A stretch of 64,000 nucleotides of DNA. Source: a virus. This document shows, in pieces, positions 8,155 to 19,700 of this stretch. The notes under the pieces were generated by a model that saw nothing but the letters and a program-made list of their open reading frames with translations, did no database searches and was not told where the DNA came from. The first letter of the stretch is position 1; every line of letters begins with the position of its first letter. Where the stretch lies: the IMG/VR virus record IMGVR_UViG_3300032050_000004, positions 124,001 through 188,000 of that record; one strand, 5' to 3'. Position numbers and translations under genes: made by a program.

Positions 8155-11100
8155 TTAACCTGTCATACCTAATTTTTTCAACATTGCAATTAATTTAGGA
8201 GTTGGTGGCGGGTCAACGTGACTTGCACCCTTAGATGCAGCGTGGGCAAAAATTCCAAATTCAGTATATTCTATTTTATTTGCTTTCACATTACTTCCAG
8301 CAGCCGGTTTTGAATTCCAGCCCCATACATAATATGGATTTTTTCCTTGTATTGCAGCTTTCATTTTTGGATATCTTCCTAAAATTTCAGTACAAAGGTT
8401 GTAAGTAGCAGTTATTTGTGCATCAGTAAATTCCATGAATTCACTGTATCCACAATATTTGTAATCTAATGTGCAGTAACCCGGATTAGGCGTACCACCA
8501 TAACTAGCTTTTCCAACTGGTGCTACAGCATCATTTGAATATACGACTCTTTGTTCAGGCCCTGCCGGACCTTTACTTTTTACTCCAAAATGAGCACAAA
8601 TTTCAATACCTATACCATGTGCATTCCAATTATTACCATGAACCGATCTTATATCTTCTGGTATACCTGTTACTCTAGCTCCAGTCCAATCCACAGCATA
8701 GTGAATACCACCTTGATTGAATTCTTTATCACATGCACCTACACCATCACAAGTTCTTTGAGCACAACCAGTATAGCCCCAGCCATCAGTAATATGTAAA
8801 GTTATAGATCTTACTTCTCGTTTTTTAAATTGTCTTTCTTTACCTGTATGGATTGCAATTTTATTTTTTCCTCTTGTTACAACTGTACATTCATTAGACG
8901 TTCCCTGATTAATCCTATCCCCATCATTGCTTGCAGAAATATCTGTGTTTGTTGAAGAAATTTGTGGAGCACCTTGTGGATATAGTGCATTTAATAATCC
9001 ATATACTCTAGTTCTATAACTTGAAACGTATTCTCCATCTATACCAGCTGCACCATTAATTGTTAAACCAACTTTATTAATAGCTTTAATCAATTCCTCC
9101 TTTGAAGAATCAAGTGCTGGCATATATTGATATCTATTTTTTCCTGAATGAATATTTATAGCTTGACCTAATAAAATTTGTGAACTAAATAGTTCGTCCC
9201 AATCAGCATTTGTACTTCTAGTCAATATTATTTCTTTGTTTCCATTATAAGGAGCTGCTTGCCAAATTCCTTTATATTTTTTTACAATTGTATCATTTCC
9301 AGTATAACTTAAAACCCAAGTAAGTATTTTTTCATAATTGCTTCTCCAAGTGGTTTGAATTAAACCACGACCACTAAATTTATAAAAATCTGATTCATTT
9401 ATAAATGTTGCAGGAGTTGTTCTTGCTGCTTCTTTAATATTACTTGGAAACAAACTTTTTGGAAAACTTGTTCCTTTCCATGATGGGTCATTTGAATTTT
9501 TAGTATTTTTATCATTTCCTAAAGGCTTATTTGCATGAGCTGATATAAAATTAGCATCACTAAACAAATCTCCAGAAGTTTTATTATAATCTCTATTATA
9601 TTTATAAGCATATGCAATACCCGGATTTGTACCGTTATCAAGTGAATTCATGCCTTCTCTCACACTTGAAAACTTACCACCTGTCTCGCCATATATTATA
9701 CAAAATAAACATACAAATTCAAGAAAATTTATACCTCCAGTACCATATTCGGACCAAGTAACAGGTATAATTGTTTCCCAACACTTATTCCAATTTGCAG
9801 AATCAACTTTTCCTCTATTGTACATTGATGCTTTTCCGACAACTTCTGCATTTACCCAAGTTACAAAATCAGTATACTTATTGCTAGTATATGTTTTTAT
9901 TACAGCGTTAATTTCAGCAGGATTCCTAAGTTTTACATCTTTTAATTTTTTCAAAAGTTCTATATTTAATCCTTCTCCGAAATTTCCTCCTCCACTACCA
10001 CCATCTCCACCACCTCCGAATGGAGTGATTGTTCTTACGCTTCTTTTAGTGATAGGCATAATTAATGCAAAATTTCCCCCATTTCCAATTTTCATTTTCA
10101 TGGCTGAAATTTCTGTTTCCATATTATTAGGAGTTAATTTATGCTGAACTTCTAAAACCCAATATAGACCAGTAAAAATAGGTAAACCATCAATAGCTAG
10201 ATTCATGGTTGGAAAAATTTGAGCATTACCAAGAATATCTAAGCTTATTTTATAACTTCTTCCTTGCATTACAGCTAACATTGAACAATCGAACCCTTTC
10301 TTTTTATTTTGATTTTGATTGTTAACAATATCACTAGTAGCTTGTAAACTTTCAGATGTAACTTTATTATCGTCGGTGCCAGCTTTTACTGATTTAAGAA
10401 AAACATTATTAGGACTACCAAATTGAAAGGCTATTATATCTGTTTTTAAATTGTCTAAAGTTTTTAGAAAATTTTTATCTGGATAAATAGGACTATTATC
10501 ATTTTTGGTCAATCTATTTTCAGGTGTTGGTGCCCAAATAATTGAAAGTGCATTTCTACCTACTGCATTGCTATAATCTATATTTGGCTGGGGTTTAAAT
10601 AAATCTTTTAAATCACTGGTAAAACCTGCTGGTATAGGTTGTAATAAAAAGTTATTTAACTGACATATGTTTTGCATCATATTCAGCGTAGAAGTAGAAG
10701 TGTTATTTTCCAATAAGGGATCTGTATTAATAATAGCATCCCTTATATCCACTGCCGGATTATCTATAACAAGTGGATAATTGAAATTTAAATAGAATGC
10801 AGATGTACCATCAGTACTTCTGTATTTTTTCTCCAACACTGTCCTTAAATTAACGTCAGTTCCATCTGGTAATGCATCACTATTTTCTGTAGTAGCTAAA
10901 GAAATCCAAGCTTGACAAATATGGTGAAACTGTGTATATACTGCATTTATTTGTCCATCATCTCGTGAGTACGGCTCAACGGCACCGACGGTCACAATTT
11001 CTGTAGGAGTTTCACCTCTCGAAACAGCATCTTTATTTTCTGCCTCTTGTTTATCTTTTAATCTTTTTTCTTGTTCTTCTTCAGTTCCGGAAGTTAAGTT

Positions 11101-13374
11101 CAAGATTTTACTACAATAAAACCATAGATTGCTCCTAACTGTTTCATTTTTTAGACTTGTAACATAATCTGCTGGTGATGATAATTGTGTTTGTGAAACT
11201 AACCTTACTAAATAATCCTCTTTTTGTGCTTGTTCGTATCCAGAAATGGTTTGACCAGTTATTACTGGTAAAATTAAACTATCCAATGATTTATAAGTTG
11301 GCGTGGGAGCATTCACCATTTCCGCATAATTGATAAATACTCCGTATTTTGCTTCAGTTGGTGGATTATATTCTACTTTAAAAAATTGAAAATTCGGATT
11401 TTTTACTTTCTGAGGCATTTGTGTATCAGAAGATGGATCTCCATTTAATTGATCCACATCTAAAGGTGCATTTTTATTTCTAATATATGCAACAATTTCT
11501 GCTTTACCACCCTTATTTAAACATGAGTTTGCACCTGCAGCTTTGCTAGTCAATTTAGCTAATACATCTTTTGGATTATGATACATGACTCCATTCTGAA
11601 ACATGGAAACACAAACTAAACTTTTTGGATCTGAATTCAAAAATATTTCCTTATTTGTGGATGCTAAATCCATTTTTTCAAAATAACTAGCAAAATAATC
11701 TTGATAAGTTAAATTTGGATTATTTTTTGTTTTATCTGTAAATTCCTTTGTAAGTTCTCCTTTGCTATTAAAAATTTGTTTTACTTCCTCTGCAAATGTT
11801 TTTAAAGTTGTTCTGTCAGTTCCTTTTAATTTAAGGACTGCGTCAGAAAAATTTTCATATTCAGCATCTGTTAAGTTTGTTTGAGCTACTGCTAATGTAT
11901 TGAAAGCGTATCCGCAAGATGCTAAGCCTGCCCTTTGTATTAGATTGGTTATTATCTTATCAACACTTTGTCCCAAATATGGATTATTTTTTACGTGTTC
12001 AGCATTCGTTAATCTTTTTGCAATTTTTTCTCCTTCTATTGCAGGTTGGTCAGTAATTGCATTATTTTGATCAGATGCTTCTTGAATTATTGTTTCTGCT
12101 TGTTGTACACCTTCATATAAAGCTTGACAAAAATCTTCAACTTTTTTCAATTCTATTGGTGCCTGTGACCAAGGTTTTTGCTCACCAAATGCAGAAGTTT
12201 GCCCTAAATTATTTTCTTCAATTAAAGGATAATAATTTCCAAAAATTTCGTTGTTTGTAGGTCTTGATGTGTCTGCGTTATAGCCACTAATTCCACCCTC
12301 TAAAATATATCCCAGTATATAAGCACAATCACCAGCGAGTCTGGTCATCACATTATAGATCGTTTGAGTATCAATTAAAATATCTTCAACACTACTGTAA
12401 CCTTGAGCACTTGAGGCTTTGGTTATAGCATTTAAATTTGAAGTTATAATTGTTTTTGCATCTTCTATTTGTTTTTTTCCTTTGTCCGATTGTGTAAAAG
12501 CACTTAATGATGGTATGGTTGATTTAAACTCTATAGTAGTTGGAGAATTTATACTTGCAAGTATAGAATTACCTATTACTTCTAGTGATGAGTCAATTAT
12601 TGTATAATCTTTACCCTTAGGATCTTTTGTGTTAATATTAAATGTGACACCAGTAAATCCAGCAGAAGTCAAAGACTCGTCAGGACTTATTGAATCAAAT
12701 TTAAGTGTCCCCTGATTATAACTAGTTGCTATTGAAGTTGGGTCTCCAGCTAAAATAGTCAAAGTATCTCTTTGTAATTTGTATTTATCTTCTACTTGCT
12801 GTATTTTTTGTTTTATTTCAATTCCATTTTTTGCTATCTCTATGATAGAAGAATTTCCTTCAGAACCTTCAGTATTCTCTCCAAATTTATCTTTCAATTT
12901 TGCTACTGCAAAAAGATATTGATAAGGTATATCTCCAAAAAACCCAAATACATTAGGAATAAATTCGGCTTTTATTTCATAACTACCATCAGAAGATTGA
13001 TAAGTAGTCTTAACAGATTTTACTTGCAATAAAAAATTTACTGGTTTACCAACATAACCTTTTATGTATAAATTAAATTTTGGATATGGTAATTGGAATA
13101 AAATATCAAATTTGAATCTTTCATCTCTGCTATAAACCAAGTTACCATATAAATCTTTAAATGTAATATTTACAACTGGTTGTAAATTTGGTTTTATATC
13201 TATATCTAAACTAGTGATTCCAAATCCTAAATTTTCAGTAAATGCTTGAATTATATAAGTGTTTTTACCTGAAAAATCTTTTTTACCACCGCCAATAGGT
13301 GTAGCTTCAAGATAAAAATCTAGAGTAAGGTCTTGAGGTCTAATATCACTATCAACTGGTACTACTAAAGGCAT
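8155..13374 (-). CDS. Baseplate hub-like protein with fused GH19-type lysozyme and amidase domains
   Basis: A 1739-residue virion protein. The first 1110 or so residues are beta-rich and look structural (N-terminus beginning MPLVVPVDSDIRPQDL). A glycine linker near 1120 leads to a chitinase/lysozyme-like GH19 domain (about 1150-1440) with the catalytic-type IIYGETGG and YKFSGRGLIQTTWRSNYEK. The last 230 residues form a zinc N-acetylmuramoyl-L-alanine amidase of the PGRP/Ami_2 type: ITLHIT, GGIHYAVDWTGARV, SVHGNNWNAHGIGIEI and a C-terminal HVDPPP. The protein would cut both glycan and peptide bonds at injection, as T4 gp5 does with one domain. It starts 1 base from the LysM-like baseplate gene, supporting a baseplate location. 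Confidence 0.85.
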   Translation of the reverse strand: MPLVVPVDSDIRPQDLTLDFYLEATPIGGGKKDFSGKNTYIIQAFTENLGFGITSLDIDIKPNLQPVVNITFKDLYGNLVYSRDERFKFDILFQLPYPKFNLYIKGYVGKPVNFLLQVKSVKTTYQSSDGSYEIKAEFIPNVFGFFGDIPYQYLFAVAKLKDKFGENTEGSEGNSSIIEIAKNGIEIKQKIQQVEDKYKLQRDTLTILAGDPTSIATSYNQGTLKFDSISPDESLTSAGFTGVTFNINTKDPKGKDYTIIDSSLEVIGNSILASINSPTTIEFKSTIPSLSAFTQSDKGKKQIEDAKTIITSNLNAITKASSAQGYSSVEDILIDTQTIYNVMTRLAGDCAYILGYILEGGISGYNADTSRPTNNEIFGNYYPLIEENNLGQTSAFGEQKPWSQAPIELKKVEDFCQALYEGVQQAETIIQEASDQNNAITDQPAIEGEKIAKRLTNAEHVKNNPYLGQSVDKIITNLIQRAGLASCGYAFNTLAVAQTNLTDAEYENFSDAVLKLKGTDRTTLKTFAEEVKQIFNSKGELTKEFTDKTKNNPNLTYQDYFASYFEKMDLASTNKEIFLNSDPKSLVCVSMFQNGVMYHNPKDVLAKLTSKAAGANSCLNKGGKAEIVAYIRNKNAPLDVDQLNGDPSSDTQMPQKVKNPNFQFFKVEYNPPTEAKYGVFINYAEMVNAPTPTYKSLDSLILPVITGQTISGYEQAQKEDYLVRLVSQTQLSSPADYVTSLKNETVRSNLWFYCSKILNLTSGTEEEQEKRLKDKQEAENKDAVSRGETPTEIVTVGAVEPYSRDDGQINAVYTQFHHICQAWISLATTENSDALPDGTDVNLRTVLEKKYRSTDGTSAFYLNFNYPLVIDNPAVDIRDAIINTDPLLENNTSTSTLNMMQNICQLNNFLLQPIPAGFTSDLKDLFKPQPNIDYSNAVGRNALSIIWAPTPENRLTKNDNSPIYPDKNFLKTLDNLKTDIIAFQFGSPNNVFLKSVKAGTDDNKVTSESLQATSDIVNNQNQNKKKGFDCSMLAVMQGRSYKISLDILGNAQIFPTMNLAIDGLPIFTGLYWVLEVQHKLTPNNMETEISAMKMKIGNGGNFALIMPITKRSVRTITPFGGGGDGGSGGGNFGEGLNIELLKKLKDVKLRNPAEINAVIKTYTSNKYTDFVTWVNAEVVGKASMYNRGKVDSANWNKCWETIIPVTWSEYGTGGINFLEFVCLFCIIYGETGGKFSSVREGMNSLDNGTNPGIAYAYKYNRDYNKTSGDLFSDANFISAHANKPLGNDKNTKNSNDPSWKGTSFPKSLFPSNIKEAARTTPATFINESDFYKFSGRGLIQTTWRSNYEKILTWVLSYTGNDTIVKKYKGIWQAAPYNGNKEIILTRSTNADWDELFSSQILLGQAINIHSGKNRYQYMPALDSSKEELIKAINKVGLTINGAAGIDGEYVSSYRTRVYGLLNALYPQGAPQISSTNTDISASNDGDRINQGTSNECTVVTRGKNKIAIHTGKERQFKKREVRSITLHITDGWGYTGCAQRTCDGVGACDKEFNQGGIHYAVDWTGARVTGIPEDIRSVHGNNWNAHGIGIEICAHFGVKSKGPAGPEQRVVYSNDAVAPVGKASYGGTPNPGYCTLDYKYCGYSEFMEFTDAQITATYNLCTEILGRYPKMKAAIQGKNPYYVWGWNSKPAAGSNVKANKIEYTEFGIFAHAASKGASHVDPPPTPKLIAMLKKLGMTG

Positions 13375-13375
13375 A

Positions 13376-13678
13376 TTATGAATTTCTATTTGCTAATACT
13401 TTATTATTGAATTCTGTGATTACTTCACTTAATGGATTTGGAACTCTTATTACTGCACCATTCGGAATATCAAACTCCATATAATAATTTGGATTAGCTA
13501 ATAATATAATCCAATAAAGAGTATCATCACCATACGCTTCTGATGCTATCCTATCTAATCTAGTCTTATTTGAATTATAAGTTACATATATATCAGTTGT
13601 TCTTTTACTAATTAATATTTTAGGAAAAGATTTCATTTCTCCGTTAAATGCAAGTTGTGAGTATCTTGAGAAAGCCAT
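13376..13678 (-). CDS. LysM-like baseplate wedge protein (gp53-like)
   Basis: A 100-residue protein with the compact LysM-type pattern seen in T4 gp53 and phage tail protein X: RLDRIASEAYGDDTLYWIIL, then LANPNYYMEFDIPNGAVIRV, ending in a proline-rich segment. In T4, gp53 completes the wedge and fixes neighbouring wedges in the baseplate rim. Size is smaller than T4 gp53 and nearer to tail protein X. It stops 1 base before the hydrolase-bearing hub gene. A TATTTATT box lies 28 bases upstream of its ATG, so transcription may begin here as well as from upstream. Confidence 0.75.
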   Translation of the reverse strand: MAFSRYSQLAFNGEMKSFPKILISKRTTDIYVTYNSNKTRLDRIASEAYGDDTLYWIILLANPNYYMEFDIPNGAVIRVPNPLSEVITEFNNKVLANRNS

Positions 13679-13706
13679 TTTTCTAAATTAAATTATGTTT
13701 TTTTAA

Positions 13707-13714
13707 AATAAATA
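13707..13714 (-). promoter_or_regulatory. Candidate late promoter box
   Basis: TATTTATT on the minus strand, 28 bases upstream of the LysM-like gene. One of a family of boxes described in the findings. Confidence 0.35.
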
Positions 13715-16700
13715 TTATGCAACATTTTCAGTTAGTAGAGGATTTGCTGCTTGATCTAGGTTTTGTGTTATTAGTATATTGTTAGTAGTTGGTGCATTTG
13801 GAGTTACGTCAGAATCTGCTTTTTTAACCTCACCAGTTGCTATATCTTGATCAGGTGTATCATTTAATATTCCAAAGAATCCAGTTTCATCACTTGCCAA
13901 TGGAGGTGCCAAGCTTGGATTGATACTCGCACCATATTTACCAAGCAATTTAAAGCTGAGAGTTACTGAAACCATTAAAGGTTGCACACCATCAGTTACC
14001 AAACCATTTTCTTCTCCAAAACCATCTAACGTCCAACTATTTTCTTTATAATCATAATCTACACTATCAAAAATCACATAGTGATCAACCCAATCTCCTA
14101 ATCTCATTTTACATACTGGGGGATTAGTGAAATTAAATCCTGTTTTTTCTGATGATGATTTGGAAGGTTTAGTCAATTTTTCTAAAAATTTCATTCTGTT
14201 TCTGAAATCAACTTTTGATCCCGAAAAGAATGCTGGTTGAAATAATAAATCTTTTTTCATTCCAGCCAATCTTTGAGTTGTATCTGAAAGAATACTCACT
14301 ACATCACCGTATTGTCCATCAGGAACTCTAGCTGTGTCTAATAAGTTTTTATATACGTTATCAAAACCTTTTCTTTGTTCTGAATATGGATTAGTAGTTG
14401 GTCTAAAAGATTTATCTAAATCATCTATTTTTTGTTGTAGAGATAATTGTTGTTTAATTAAATCATTTTTTTTCTGTTGTAAATCACTAATATCTTGATT
14501 TACTTGATTTGTTTGATTAATTTCTGCAGTAACAACATTAATTTGTTCATCAATATTAATTAATTGTTGTTTTGTGGCTGCAAGTTCAGCATCTACTTGA
14601 TCTTGAGTTCCCAATCCGCTTACTGGTTCATCAAAAACCATAGTATCAGTAAAGTTTTTATCAAATGTTTCTACATATGTTCTGAAATTTTCCCAGTCAA
14701 CTCCCATGTCTACAGTTTGAGCATAATCTGTGAGAACAACAAAAGAAATTGTACCAGATCTGTCACCCTTTGAATAGGTATATAATGACTCAGGTCTTCC
14801 AAGGAATGTATGTTCTGTCCAAGTTGCTTTTGAGTTATGTGAAAACTTTTCTATGTATGGCGGGAAATACATAACTCTATCATTAGCGGTATCCGGTATA
14901 GCCAAGTTTTCAATTGAGAAAATTAAATTTTTAGTAGACGCAGGCCCAGTATAAGGATTTACTATAGTGTATCTTTGTTTTGCTCTTAGTGGAGCACCAA
15001 AATTATCATAACCAATAATGAATTCTTTGTTTGATTGAGATAAATAGTTTTGATTTAATAATGAGTTTTCTCCATTTCTAATAGTGTTTATTATGTTGTG
15101 AACACCTCTTTTTCTTTTTCTAAAATCCACTTCCAATTGTTGTGTTGGAAGTGTTTGTGCCATCATTGAAATATCTGTACCTAATTCATCTGCAGGTGTT
15201 CCTGCTAAACCAATCAAAGGTTTAAGAATTAATTCAGGAGAATTGGAAAGATACAATCCATTATTTGCTACTATTACTTCTATGGGAACAGAGTTTGTTG
15301 CCTCTTTTCTCCCTTTAACCATATTGGCAAAATAATTAGGTATATATGGTGTAGGCGAAAGACCATTCAGTACATAAAATGCATTCCCAATATCACCCCA
15401 TCTTCTTCCCTGAAGACCCATAACATTCATTTCAAGTTGTCTTTGCTGAGCAAAGAAAACCCAATCTCCGTTACCTCTTAAATTTTGATTAAATGCAGGA
15501 CCTAACAAATTCCAATGTGGAAAATCAGTATCAGGGCTATCTAATGTTGCTATAAATTGATTCTTTAGCTTATTAAGTGCTCTAATTATTGCTCCGTTAA
15601 TATCAAGATTTGATACTCCTAAGAAAACGCTGGTCCCTCCAATAAACACATTTGTGCCCAAGGGACTTCCATCCGGATCCGGATTATTTTTTGCTAGTAA
15701 ACTTAATCTGTATGGTTCAGCTTCTTCATCAAGATTTACAAATTGAGGTTGATTACTTGCTAATAAATTATTTCTTTCTTGATCAGCGATTCCTTCTATA
15801 TCAATTATTGTAGCTTGATTGTTTGCTAATAAATTTGCTCTTTGAGGAGCAGCTACTGTATCAAGGTCAATAAATTGAGCAACATTAAATGCTAATAAAT
15901 TTTGTCTTTCAGATTGAGCAACTTGATCAAGATCTATTAATGTTGGTATATTGAATGATAATAAATCTAATCTCTCGACTGCAGCTAATGAATCCAAATC
16001 AATTATACTTGGAACATTGCTGGAAAGCATATTAGTTCTTATGGGTGTTGCTACACTATCTAGATCAATAAACTGTGGTTGATTAAATGCTAATAAATTA
16101 TTTCTTGAACTTATAGCATTAGTATCTAAATCAATAGTTGATGGTTGATTTTTTGAAAGTAAATTATTTCTTTGACTAATAGCTTCGGCATCTAAATCAA
16201 CAAATTGTGGTTGATTAAATGCTAATAAATTAGTTCTTAAACCTTGTGCTTCTGCATCTAAATCAACTAATAAATTTGATACATTTTTAGCTAATAATAA
16301 TAATCTTTCTTGTTGTGCTTGAGAATCTAAATCAATTAGCAAATCAGACGTATTATTTGCTAAAAGACCATATCTTATTGATGTAGCTAAGCTATCTAAA
16401 TCAATGGTTGTTTCTAAATTTTTAGAGAGTTGATCACTTCTGTTTCCGGCTGCTATTTGATCAAGGTCAAATAATCTTTCTACATTAGCATTTAATAACG
16501 ATGTTCTTATTGGAAGAGCTGTTGCATCTAAATCAATTTGTAAAATTCTAGAATTCGCTGCCTCATATTGTTTTCTTATTGGCTCTGCAACTGCATCCAA
16601 ACTTCCAAAAACCGGAATATTGAATGCTAATAAATTTGCTCTTAATGGCACCGCAACCTGATCAAGATCTTGAACTCTTATTGTTTTATTTTTAGCTAAA

Positions 16701-19700
16701 ATATCATCTCTGTTTTCAGCAGCAATTGCATCAAGATTTATTATCTTAATATTTTTATTGCTATTGAGTGCATTTTGTCTTGGCTCGACAGAGATCTGAT
16801 CTAAATCAATAAATTGCGGTTGATTGAAACTTAATAATGTTGTTCGAGATTGTGTTGCTAATCTCTCGATATCAATAATATTTTCAACATTTTTCTGTAA
16901 AATATCTGAACGATTTGCAGCAGCTATTGCATCTAAATTTATGATAGCAATTTCTGCATTTTTCGCTAATAAATCTTTTCTGTAAGGTGCAGCTTCTTTG
17001 TCTAAATCAGGAAATTGAGGTTGATTTTTTTCAGTTAATAATTTTCTTAAAATTTCCGCTTCTGCGTCTAGATTTATGCTAGATGCTATGTTTTTACTTA
17101 AAATGTTATTTCTTTGAACAGTTGCAGTAGCATCTAAATCAATTTGCTTAGTATCATTTTTAGCTAACGTATTAGTTCTAATAGGTAAAGCAATCGTATC
17201 AAGATCAATAAATTGATTTTGGTTGAATGATAATAAACTATTTCTTAAAGGTTCTGCATTAGCATCAAGATCAAATAATGTAATTTCGTTTTTACTTAAT
17301 AAATTCTTTCTTTCCGAACTAGCTAAAATATCTAAATCAATTAAACCATAAACATTTTTAGTAACTAGATTATTTCTAATTTCATTTGCAAGTCTATCTA
17401 GATCTATTACTTTAGTTTCGTTCTTTGATAAAAGTATACTTCTTTCTTGAGAAGCTAAATTATCTAGGTTTATTATTTCATAAACATTTCTTGTAAGTAA
17501 TGTGTTTCTTATCGATAGAGCTAAAGCATCTAAATCAAATTCTTTTATTTGATTTTTTTGAATTAGATCTTCTCTTTGACGTATAGCCAAAGTATCTAAA
17601 TCTATAAATTGAGCTTTATTAAAAGCTAATAATTTATTTCTTAATTTATTTGTATCCTTTTCTAGGTCGACTGGTAAAATTTCATTGAACTTCAATAAAG
17701 ATGTTCTATTAATAGTTGCCAGCTCATCCAGATCAAAAAGTTTATCTAAATTTTTTGATATTAATCTATTTCTGATTTCTGTAGCCTCTGCATCTAAATC
17801 AAATAATTTAAATACATTACTACTTAAAAGCAATTTTCTGTATTGTTCAGAAATTAAATCTAAATTTATTCTTGTTTCAACATTTTTTGATAATAAATCA
17901 TCTCTTTCTTGAGCTGAAATTTTATCAAGATCGATACTTTTACTTTCGTTTTTACTTAATGTTAAAGTTCTGATTTGTAATCCTAACTTATCCAAATCTA
18001 TAGGGGTATCAGAATTAGATGCAAGTAATTTATTTCTAATATCTTTTGCTTCAGCATCTAAATCAAAATATGTTATTTGATTTTTACTAACTAAATTTCT
18101 TCTAATATCTAATGCTAAGGCATCTAGATTGAATAGTTCTTCTACATTTTTATTAAGAAGAGAATTTCTAATGACACCAGCTTGTTCATCAAGTAAACCA
18201 TTTGCTTCAGTATATTTGTTTTTACTGATAAGGTTTTCTCTTTGAACATTTGATATTTTTTCAATATCAATTAAAGCATCGATGTTTTTAGAAATTAATC
18301 TATTTCTGACAGTCAGTGCTTCAAATTCAATATCTATTATTTTACCTTTGTTTTTACTTAATAGATTAGTTCTTGTAATCTCTATCAATTCATCCGTACC
18401 CACAGATGTATATCCGGGATCATTAGATTTTAAAAGGTTTTGTCTATATAAATTTGCAAGTTTATCTAAATCATTTAAAGAAGGTACATTTTTACTTTTT
18501 AATTCTTCTCTGAATTGTGAAGCATAAAGGTCTAGATCTAAACTTGCATATGATATGTTTTTTGAAAGAGAATTGGTTCTTGCTTTTAATGAAATTAAAT
18601 CTAAATTAGCTTCTACTACATCGTTCTTAGCTAATAAATTTCTTCTAATCTCTAAAGCATTAGTGTCTAATGTAGTATCAATTATTTTATTGATATCATA
18701 ATTTTTAGTTAGAAGATTAGTTCTGGTTATTCTAGCAATTGTTTCCAGTTCTTCCGAAAAATCTTCTTTATTTTTAGCTAAAAGATTTTTTCTCGGATTT
18801 AAAGCAATTTCCTCAAGAATTCTATTAAAAGTATCGTCATAATTATTTTTACCCAATAATTGTTCACGATAAGGAATAGCTGCTAAATCTAAATCAATTA
18901 ATTTTTTAAGATTTCTAGTGATAAGTCTTATTCTTTCTGGTGATGCAACTTCATCAAGACTAATATCTCCGAAATTCTGATTTTTAGAGAGTAATGGCAA
19001 TCTTATTTTACTGGATAATTCATCTAATTCACCGTTTGCTTCAGTATAATAATTTTTACTTAATAAATTAGATCTCTGATTTATAGATAAAATATCTATG
19101 TTAATTAAATTACTTACGTTTTTAGCAATTAGACTATTTCTAAGAGGTATTGCTTCCTCATCAATATCTTTATATACTGATTGATTTTTGGCTAGTAATT
19201 CTTTTCTATAGTTTTCTACTTCACTTTCTAAATTTATAGAATTTAAATTCTGATTTGTATTTAAAAGATTTAATCTCTGGATTTTTGCTTGTTCATCAAG
19301 ATCTATTAATTGATTTTGATTTCTTGCAAGTAAATTTTTTCTTAATATTTCAACCTCTTCAAAATTAGATACAATATCTACAAATTGATTATATTTTAAA
19401 ATATTATTTCTTTGTATTTCTCCTAATTTATCTAAATCAATTTCTTTATTTTGATTCTTACTCAATAAATTAAATCTTTGATTTATTGATAAATCATCTA
19501 TTCCAATTAAATTACTTACATTTTTTGAAATAAGCCTATTTCTACTAGATATGGCTTCTTCATCAAGATCAACAGTTTTAGTTTGATTTTTACTTAATAA
19601 ACTTGATCTTATTAGATCACTATTAACATCATTATCCGAAATAATTTCATTTTTACTAAGAAGAGCATTCCTATTATTTTCAGCAAGTTTATCTAAATCA

